From Antilocapra americana (taxonomy: Eukaryota; Chordata; Mammalia; Artiodactyla; Antilocapridae): DNA of 64,000 bases. The stretch covers positions 45,972,951 to 46,036,950 of the forward strand of contig ML664161.1 in the NCBI GenBank assembly GCA_007570785.1. Direction: 5' to 3'. The position numbers were made by a program, and so were the translations under genes. Shown piece after piece: positions 56,465-64,000 of the stretch (the first letter of the stretch is position 1; every line of letters begins with the position of its first letter). The notes under the pieces were generated by a model. It was not told where the DNA came from. It was given only the letters and a program-made list of their open reading frames with translations, and did no database searches.

Positions 56465-57060
56465 TCATTATTTTACTCAAAAAGCCTTGATTGAATATCT
56501 GCTATGTGCTAGTCACTCAAACGGGTAATAATATACAGACCCATAAGACATGATCTTGACTTATCATGTGGGGGAGTGATACTTTTTTAAAAATAATTGA
56601 GATAACCTGTGAAAACTCAGAACTTTGAAAAATTCCTTCTATTTATTTGAAGGTTTAGTAGTGTTTTATTTGCACTTTACTTAAGGGGGGTTGCATAATT
56701 GTTTTTATCGGTTGGACCTCAAGAATCTTAACTAAACGCTGTCTCATGGAGATATCCAAGAAAAAAAGGGTGAGGGGCAGCAGAGGTTGATATGAAGAAG
56801 TGGTATTTGGGATGTCTTAAAGGACAAATGAAAGTCTGTCTGCCTAGTGATGTGAAAGGGGTGGGAAGGGACTTCTAAGCTAAGCAGCAAACCCAGATGA
56901 TGCTCCCTTGAAAGTCTAAAAGATGTGTGGCCTGTACAGTAACTGCAGTGGTTCATTGCTGCTGGAGCACATAATACAGCAGAAGCGGTGAGCAGGCTTC
57001 AGCCAGGTCACCAAGGGCCCCCTGAGCTCTGCTAAGATCCAGGTTGTTCTGTAAAGAAAA
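56465..57060 (-). mobile_element. L2 LINE remnants, reverse orientation
   Basis: Left part: GCCTTGATTGAATATCTGCT with ATGTGCTAGTCACTC and a later CATGATCTTGACTTATCATG, the complement of an L2 end. Right part (56805-57005): GATGTCTTAAAGGACAAATG, GGGAAGGGACTTCTAAGC and GTGGTTCATTGCTGCTGGAG fit the complement of L2 coding/3' sequence. The 107-codon minus frame (56916-57239) partly overlaps it. Confidence 0.5.
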
Positions 57061-58273
57061 TGTGATGTCTGTGGTTGAACAGAGAGCATTTCAACTTCCA
57101 AGGAGTTCCAGGGAGATTCGAGGATTGGGGTTTCACTTGCAGGGTCAAGACCAGGGCTTGTCTGTATCACCTCACTTTCCCAGGCAATGGGTCTGGTCAT
57201 TTTAAGGAGGGTATTATTGGGGCAAGCAGCTGATATCATAACTGGCCAAGGAGATTCATAGAGGACGTTATTTTATCTGTTACTATGAATTTGTCTTCCC
57301 ACACAGAAAAAGTTGGATTTGTTTAGAATCAATCAGATTGGTAGCCAGCCAGTCTGTCTGCCATAAAGCAATTCCCCAAACATTCCTGTTTATTTTCAGA
57401 TTGTTTCCCTGTGAAAATGTTTTTGCCTATCTAGAGTGTCTGTCCTATTCCAAACCTAAAATTAATAATAACTAGAACATTTCTTGAGGCATTTCATTCT
57501 CAAGATCACACACTGTTAGTTCTTCAAGCAATTTTTAATTTGCTTCTAACTGAGAAGTGTTAACAATTATGCTTCTGTTTTAATTCTTAATGTTTCAGTG
57601 AACATAATCATTGAATCATGGCCTTACTATAGATAACTATATCATGAATTTCAACAGAGCTCTTATTCTAAGTGTTTGGGTAAAAAGGGCCAAGGCTAAA
57701 TCAGTTCAACTTTTTTTCAACGAAAAAAGGAAGAGGTCTTTGAATTTCAGAGACTCACTAGAAATTGAACTGTGAAATATGAATCATTTACTGGCCTTTA
57801 TCCCATAAGCTATAGAAAATACACTGACTAAATCCTTAGGAACAAGGACATAATTATTGTTATTCTTGTTTTATAACTGGAATACAAAAGAATAAAGTGG
57901 CAGTAATTCTATTCTCAATTTTTGGAAAGTTTGAGAAGGATATATATTAAATCTTTGAATGTTTTGTAGATTTCACCAGTGACACTGAGAAGATAAACTT
58001 CTGTTGTTTAATCCATCCAGTGTGATACTTTCTTACGGCATCCTTAGTAAATTAATACAGGTACCATTGCAAACCTATTAGAATGGATAAAATTAAGGAA
58101 TGCAATTTGGAATGGAGTTGGCTGCTTATAAAGAATGAGAGATTAAAAGAAGTACTGGACTGAAGAATGAATTAAGGAGCTGACCAGGAAAGAAGAAAAG
58201 AATTGTAAGGCAACGAATAATTTGGGGGTCATCAGTATGGTCAATAGATCTTTTTGTTAAAATATAAAGTTCT
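57061..58273. other. Unassigned 1.2-kb stretch
   Basis: No gene or clear repeat. Confidence 0.35.
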
Positions 58274-58497
58274 TCTGTGGGCTTCCCTGTTTGCTCGGAC
58301 TGTAAAGAATCTTCCTGCAATGTGGGAGACCTGAGTTTGATCCCTGAGTTGGGAAGATCCCCTGAGAGAGGGAGTGGCAACCCACTTCAGTATTCTTGCC
58401 TGGAGAATCCCCATGGACAGAGAAACCTGGCAGGCTATAGTCAATGGGGTCACAAAGAGTCAGACATGACTGAGTGACTAGGCACACATGCACACAC
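58274..58497 (+). mobile_element. Bov-tA SINE
   Basis: Head GGGCTTCCCTGTTTGCTCGG, B-box GTTTGATCCC, full body, and tail GGCACACATGCACACAC. Identical direct repeats AAAGTTCT at 58266-58273 and 58498-58505. Confidence 0.95.
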
Positions 58498-58505
58498 AAA
58501 GTTCT

Positions 58506-58959
58506 ATGGAACACTTCATAAAACTCTCATTTTTCCTGTGCTTCCTACCTCTTTTTCCAGTATAATTGGATGTCAACTGCTTTAAATCAACTAATGATTC
58601 AGGAAAGGAGCATTAGTTTACTTCAGCCAAAGTGTGTCAAGTCTCACTTGCAATAAAAAATCAGTATAAATTATTGCCGTGTGATTTGAACCATCAACAC
58701 TGAACAAACCAGAGTAAATGGATGTTTGGATTTAACCAAGGCTAAGGATTATCAAAGTTAGTATGACAGAGATTTGAGGAACATAATCTCAAGAGCTGGT
58801 GAGTACAGATTTGAAATGTGAATCTCGGGGTCCAGGCCAGATTGAGAGGAACACTAAGGCAGAAATGACTAAAAGACAAAAAGGAAGGATCAGAGAGCTA
58901 GCTTTGAGCTATTGTGGGGAAGACATGAAGGGAAGGGAAGAAAGGTTGGAAAAAAGAAG
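58506..58959. other. Unassigned stretch
   Basis: A 64-codon plus frame (58799-58993) is Lys/Arg/Glu-rich and unrecognised. No gene called. Confidence 0.3.
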
Positions 58960-59140
58960 AGGAAAGTTAATTTGTATTGCATGCTTATTTTAACACAGGT
59001 AACATTATCACTACTTACAGTGGAGAAAATGGAAGTGTGATAAGTTTGGGTAAATTGTATACAATCACAGAAGTATGCAGCCAGCATTCAGGTTCAGGTC
59101 TGGTAGTGTAATCCATGCCCTTTCCACTATTCTTCATTAA
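58960..59140 (-). mobile_element. MIR SINE, reverse orientation
   Basis: Complement pattern: CACTACTTACAGTGGAGAAA, ACAATCACAGAAGTATGCAG, TTCAGGTTCAGGTCTGGTAG, ATCCATGCCCTTTCCACTAT. Confidence 0.6.
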
Positions 59141-60449
59141 CTGTAAGTTAAAGAGCAAGATGGAAGAAAAAAAATAGGAGACAAGTCAATCAAAAAGATG
59201 AAGCTTAAAGTTTAAGGTACTGGTGTTGGCACACTTCAGCCTGAAGATAAGTTTCAAGGTGTGGCTACCCATGCGTTTGCTGGGGTGGAGGAGAGCTAAC
59301 TGGAAAGAGGTGATTAATACCCAAAGCTCTGTGCATGTGGCACAGCACAGGCTGTCATGTGGATATTTCAGGTCAGAGTAGTGGAGTGGAAGACAGAGCA
59401 AGGGTGAGAGAGAACTGCAGTGAGAAGAGAGAGACTGAGGAAGACTTATTCCTCACAGCTGCTGCCTCAAAGAAGACGAAATAACAAAACAACCCATACC
59501 AAGATTCTATATTCTTTCTTCCCATCTGATTTTAGGGAAGAACAAAAACTCCCCAAAAACAAAGGGTAGTAATGTCATATTTGAAAGTTTCTTCTCTAAG
59601 TAAATTTATGACACATAAATCAAGTGTTTCAGTGCAGTCTGTGTGAGAAAGTGCATATGATAAAATAGTGCAAAGAAGGTCTATTTCTGGTCCACTTGAT
59701 ATTTTGATTTATCATAAAAGTAATTTGTTCTTACATTATGACCTCTAATCCCAACACAGTCATGACTTAACTCTGCAATGAGAAATACTAACCACGGAGT
59801 ATCAGTCAAGTTAGCTGAGGTACCTCTTGCTTGGTGTTAAGAATAGTTACCAGCTCATCTAACTTGCTGCTCTGTGTATCGCGCAAAATGGGGCAGAATG
59901 TCTTCATCTCAGTTAAACTCTGTAGGTGGAGAGGGTGTATCTTAGGGCACATCTGAGTATCTGAGGTTGCAATACATGTTTTCAGATCTTCCTCACAAGG
60001 CCTCATTGTTACTGGGTTCCCAAAACACGGCTGTCATAGAACTCAAGTTATCTGAGAAAAAATGAAAATACTATGACTCACACTGTCTATGCTGCTTGAG
60101 TTACTTAAATTTCAGTCTATTTATGTTAATAAAAAATCCTTGAAAATCCATTTGCATAGCATGCACCCACAATTCTTTGAAATAGATGGAGGAAAACTGT
60201 CTAACAGTTGCTATACATAGATACTCTAGTGTTTAATTATTTAGATGACTGCTATTTAATTGCAATTCAAATGGATCATCTTCTAAAAGTTCAATTTTTA
60301 AGATAGAAGGGGACTTTTAGTTTAATGAGGTCCAAAAATAAAATTTATTCAATTATCCTGGTAAGTATGTTATCTAATTAGCTGAGTATCTGGAGCTGAC
60401 ACATGAGGAATAATAGCTATTGTTATATGCTTTGATTTTTTTTTTATTA
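59141..60449. other. Unassigned 1.3-kb stretch
   Basis: Single-copy-looking. It includes the weak minus-strand exon candidate at 59824-60051, listed separately. Confidence 0.35.
59824..60051 (-). other. Weak exon candidate with start codon
   Basis: On minus, a good acceptor-like TTTTCATTTTTTCTCAG (AG at 60053-60052) is followed by 45 bases, then an ATG at 60006 opening MRPCEEDLKTCIATSDTQMC and on to LDELVTILNTKQE. A donor-like GAG|GTACCT lies at 59824/59823, and the frame stops shortly after if unspliced. The peptide is unrecognised. The combination of acceptor, ATG and donor is suggestive but can occur by chance. Confidence 0.18.
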
Positions 60450-60860
60450 TTTAAGTGCTCACTTATGTGTGGGATAATTTATATATACTATATCATTTTA
60501 TTCTAACTGTATGGAGCAGGTGTTACTTATCACCATTCACAAGATAAGCTAAAGTCCAGGGGGCTAAGTTACTTGTTCACATGATCAATAAATGGTAGTG
60601 TGTACGTGCATGCATGTTTAGTTGTGTCTGACTCTTTGTGATCCCAAGAACTGTAGCCCACCAGGCTCCTCTGTCCATGGAATTATCCAGGCAAGAATAC
60701 TGGAGTGGGCTGCCATTTCCTCTTCCAAGGGATTGTCCTGACCCAGGGATTGAACCTCTGTCTCTTGACTCCTGAACTGGAAGGTGGATTCTTTACTGCT
60801 GAGCCACCTAGGAAGCAGTAAATGGTAGACTAGGCTTTATGTCTGTAACTGAAAAGAGCC
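60450..60860 (-). mobile_element. MIR SINE split by a Bov-tA
   Basis: Left part 60450-60598: TATATCATTTTATTCTAACT, GGAGCAGGTGTTACTTATCA and GGGGGCTAAGTTACTTG, the complement of MIR. The right part (60829-60860) continues with GACTAGGCTTTATGTCTGTA. The Bov-tA between them carries its own target duplication. Confidence 0.65.
60599..60818 (-). mobile_element. Bov-tA SINE
   Basis: Tail GTGTACGTGCATGCATG on plus, body GCAAGAATACTGGAGTGGGC, head ending CTGAGCCACCTAGGAAGC. Identical direct repeats TAAATGGTAG at 60589-60598 and 60819-60828. Confidence 0.95.
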
Positions 60861-60934
60861 CAAATCAAAATTCAAAAGTAAATTTGACATATTTCCTGCT
60901 TTTGGTATCTTTTTATAATAATAATATTTAAAAT

Positions 60935-61330
60935 AGTAATAATTAACATTTATTGTGTACCTGTTATGCTTAAATGAAAGTGAAAGTCACTCAGTCGTGT
61001 CCGACTCTTTGCAACCCCATGGACTATACAGTCCAAGGAATTCTCCAGCCCAGAACATTGAAGATTCCCTTCTCCAGGGGATCTTCCCAACCCAGGGATC
61101 GAACCTGTGTCTCCTGCATTGCAGGTGGATTCATTACCAGCTGAGCCAAAAGGGAAACCCTATGCTTCAATAACTGGGTATAAATGAATTCAGTCTTTAC
61201 AACGATTTTATGAGATAGTTGGTGCATTTGACAAATGAGGAAACTGAGGCACAGGGGGTCCCATTAGTAGTTATTGACAGAGATGAACAGGAATCCAGGT
61301 CTGACTCATTTCTTTTAACCACTCTTCTAC
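60935..61330 (-). mobile_element. MIR SINE split by a Bov-tA
   Basis: Left part 60935-60971: AATTAACATTTATTGTGTAC. Right part 61161-61330: TTTACAACGATTTTATGAGA, CAAATGAGGAAACTGAGGCA and GGAATCCAGGTCTGACTCAT. A well-preserved reverse MIR. Confidence 0.8.
60972..61160 (-). mobile_element. Bov-tA SINE
   Basis: Complement of Bov-tA from GAAAGTGAAAGTCACTCAGT to CAGCTGAGCCAAAAGGGAAA. Direct repeats TATGCTT at 60965-60971 and 61161-61167 flank it. The bases CAGGGGATC and GATCGAACC are intact, so it is a rather young copy. Confidence 0.95.
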
Positions 61331-61607
61331 CTTTTTGGCTCCAGCTTGACTATCTTTGAGCCCACCTATATAGGCTTCCCTGGGCTTTAATCAGAGTAAA
61401 CCAGAGATGGAGTTATTTTAGATGTTCATCTAGTCAACTTGTATTGCATTTGGCATGGCATCGTCAGGAGTAGTTATACCTAATTAAGAATCCAACTTCC
61501 TAGTATACTATATTCCCTACAATGCCTCTTATTCCTCCCCTGTAACCATGATCCCAATCAAATCTCATAATATTCCAATGCAGCCTACCTCGACCAGTTA
61601 TATAAAT
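61331..61607. other. Unassigned stretch
   Basis: Nothing recognised. Confidence 0.3.
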
Positions 61608-61740
61608 CAGTGGTTAAAAGCACAGGTCCTGAAACCTCTCGTTGCTCTGTATAAAATGATTAAAGACATGTGAAATGTTTGAATCAATAGCTGAAATATA
61701 TAGTAAGTCAACAGCAAGTATTAGGTATTATTAATATTCC
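61608..61740 (+). mobile_element. MIR SINE fragment
   Basis: CAGTGGTTAAAAGCACAGGT at the start, and AGTAAGTCAACAGCAAGTAT with TAGGTATTATTAATATTCC at the end. The middle is missing or unrecognisable. Confidence 0.6.
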
Positions 61741-63554
61741 TTACTATTTCCAAAATGGAGGTAATGAAAGAGAACAGAAATCTGTTCAGAAATCTGAACA
61801 GGAGAACTTATGCAGCAATCAGGATCCTGGCCCAGAACTCAATGATGTTTTCCATGATCTGAGGCATGAGGTTAATATACAATTCATCACGACAGGGAGG
61901 AAGCTGAGTGCAGATTGAAGAAGTCAGTGCTCAGAGTTCAAGAAGTGACACAGAGTCAGTGACTGTTCAGTGAGCACCCAAGGGCTCAGAGAATCCCAGG
62001 AGGTATATGGCGTCATGCTCCCCAGGACAGGCATTTTCAGATCCCTTTGGATAAGGATTGCTTCAAGGAAAGGAGGCAACAGAAATCTATTTCGCTGGAG
62101 CTCTCTAGGCAGCATATTTACTCTGAGGTGATGGGTTCTTCATTGTGGCAGAAGCAGTGACAGGGCAAGTACTAGCAGTGCCTTCTCTGGTGGGTCTGCT
62201 GTCTTGTTCCTGCCTCAGTTGTGCCATTCTCCCTTTCCAGATGGTCCAGCCAAGTATACGGTGGGAGGCAGGCTGGTTCCTTTTACCTCATTAGCTATAT
62301 TGATCTCAGGGAAGAGGAACCGTTCTCCCAGCCATGAAAAACCAGTGACCAGTTAATGGCTACAAGAGAAGACTGGACTTGGAATGGTAAAACTAACTTC
62401 AATGACAGTCTTTGCTTTTTCCTACAATGATCAGTTCTGCCATAGCAGCCAACTCCCCACATTCCACCTAAACATGTCAAAAAGATCCAGTGTCCCACTC
62501 CTACCAACACAAGAAAAACAATAACCTAAGAATAAAGACAGGTTTAAAAAAGTAAAATCAAGTCTTACTCTCTGAAACTGGGCACAACCCAAGTAGTCCT
62601 AGTGTAGCCAAGCTGAGGTCTAAGCCAGAGCACAGAAAGGCTAATTCCGCCCTTTAGTCCTCTAAGTGTTAGTAATCATTACTCTCAAAAACTAGATGTT
62701 TGGTCACTCCCAGAAAATTTCCAGTTATAAAGTCTGATATTATGCATTAGGAATCTTGGTGCTCCCAGGCACTGTGAAAGATATTTGAAAGAATAATCTA
62801 TACACTTTACATGTCAGTTTATAGCATGCTTCATCTCCTACTATCTCTGAAAATGACAGCTTGATTATAATGTAATTATCTTTTGTCATGAAGCTAGTGA
62901 ATAATTTTATTTCCAGATGGGTTTATGTTGCTTATATTTAAACTCATTACTGGAAAAGTGGTCATGGAGCAAAATATAAATAAATAACCTTAAGGCAGAC
63001 CATCATAAATTCCTTTAAAGAGGAATAAGGTAAGGACTGCAGGGAAAGCAGTTCCATCTGTCTTGTGTCACACGTATTTCACTGCTTGAAAGATAAATAT
63101 CTTTGACTTAAGAGGACAGAGGCAGTTCTGAATCAGTGGAGATGTTTCTATGGAAATGAAAAAAATATGCAAATGTGGCCATAAAGAGCATCTGAGCCTC
63201 CCTACAACATATAATTTGTCCTGGGGGAAGACCACATTACAAAGAGAGCAGACATGAATAAGCCAGCATCAGGGGCCATTGGAAAGCACACAGCAAAGAC
63301 ACCATATTACATTCCTCCTGCTTATGAAGAAATGGTTTATTTCTGATTCTGCTCCCATGAAGTCTTGGGCAGATTGGGTCCTCTTGAGGCCCAATTTGCT
63401 GAAAATCAGAGTATCTGTAAATGTTAAACTCTGAAATAGTCTATAATTTGATTTATCAAGTGATAATGTTAAGAGATTCTAAAGTTAGGTGCCTCTCATG
63501 GCACTTGTCCAATTACATGGTCCTCAAAGATAAGGTTGACTCACTCATTTACCA
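61741..63554. other. Unassigned 1.8-kb stretch
   Basis: Single-copy-looking, without a supported gene. Minus frames at 61924-62115 and 62295-62510 have no recognised motif. Confidence 0.35.
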
Positions 63555-63790
63555 TCCAACTCTTAAGCCATATACCAGGCATTGTAATAAAACAATGCAA
63601 GTCGAGGTTATCGGAAAGAGGCAGGCAGGATCCAATGAGAACTCTGGTGGGGAAATATTTTGACTTTGGAAAATGCTTCATGGTGAGGGTGGTGTTTGAG
63701 TGGAGTCTTGAAGGAAAGAGCAGTGTGGATACTGCTAGCTCTGGGGAGAAGGGGAAGGATACACCAGGAGAGACGACACTGTACAGATAT
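63555..63790 (-). mobile_element. L2 LINE remnant, reverse orientation
   Basis: CATATACCAGGCATTGTAAT, then GGTGGTGTTTGAGTGGAGTC with TTGAAGGAAAGAG (family complement: CATTTGAGCTGGGTCTTGAAGGAT). Overlapping plus frames here are by-products. Confidence 0.55.
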
Positions 63791-64000
63791 GTGTAAATAC
63801 CTGCCAGTGTAGAAGTGGCTTCCTTCTCTGAATTAAACTTAATTTTTGTTTTGCTCTAGTTTTCTAAATAAGCTATGAAGGAGACATGTTAAGTTACCAA
63901 GAGAATTAGAGACTAGTCCATTTTAGTCTTAACTTTAAAAATAGCCCCCTACATTCAGATGTTAGCACTTTTGAGTCCAGTCTTCTACTAACTACACATC
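63791..64000. other. Unassigned right edge
   Basis: No gene or clear repeat before the window ends. Confidence 0.3.

Noticed and set aside
56916..57239. 107-codon minus-strand frame
   Set aside because: Partly overlaps L2-derived sequence, with no recognised domain and no clear splice sites.
1..64000. Endogenous retrovirus or LTR elements
   Set aside because: I saw no paired long terminal repeats, primer-binding site or retroviral protein motifs. Reverse transcriptase motifs here are of LINE type (YADD in BovB, FADD in L1) in LINE context.
1..64000. CRISPR array, bacterial operon or plasmid features
   Set aside because: No regularly spaced repeats. The repeat content is entirely mammalian, and short alternative-start frames are not evidence of bacterial genes.

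Overview
The window is ruminant (bovid-type) nuclear DNA. It carries BovB (RTE-class) LINEs, the SINEs that share the BovB 3' end (tRNA-headed Bov-tA and dimeric Bov-A2), cetartiodactyl CHR-type tRNA SINEs, and L1 3' ends of the cattle type. Around these lies an older mammalian layer of MIR, L2, MER5-like hAT fragments and degenerate L1. The mix fits cattle, sheep, goat or a close relative. I cannot separate these by eye, and family names are from recall of consensus sequences, not a repeat search.

I find no intact protein-coding gene, rRNA, tRNA, snRNA, CpG island, CRISPR array, LTR or provirus. Every long protein-like reading frame I could recognise belongs to a retrotransposon and is broken. 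Three minus-strand open stretches beside splice-like motifs (24.9-25.1, 43.1-43.2 and 59.8-60.1 kb) are listed as weak exon candidates only. The window is best read as intergenic or deep intronic DNA; by a rough tally a little under half is recognisable repeat.

Layout. 0-17 kb is LINE-dense and AT-rich: an L1 3' UTR at the left edge, old minus-strand L1 pieces, a near-full-length BovB on minus (3.3-6.5 kb), a 3.2-kb 5'-truncated L1 on minus (10.0-13.2 kb), and a 1.3-kb BovB on minus (14.4-15.7 kb). 17-25 kb is mostly unassigned sequence with a nested Bov-A2/BovB pair at 20.6-21.3 kb. 25-33 kb holds L1 3' ends, L2, MIR and several Bov-tA copies. 33-47 kb is mainly unassigned, with MIRs, a MER5-like cluster near 35-36 kb, a Bov-A2-in-BovB nest at 37.9-38.6 kb, an L1 3' end hit twice (39.3-40.2 kb) and an AT-rich satellite at 41.0 kb. 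47.5-50.4 kb is a composite BovB on plus. 51-54 kb is old L1 with a BovB inside, then L2. 54-64 kb is mostly unassigned, with MIR and L2 remnants, two of the MIRs split by Bov-tA insertions.

The elements relate as a parasite pair: Bov-tA and Bov-A2 carry a BovB-like 3' end, which in the literature explains their movement by BovB enzymes. Target-site duplications visible at several loci let the insertion order be read directly. I did not find a previously undescribed biological system. The most informative observations are the composite BovB junction at 48.1 kb, the loss of the reverse transcriptase active site from the 3.3-kb BovB, the repeated use of one target at 20.6-21.3 kb, and two SINEs sharing an identical double tRNA-head junction.
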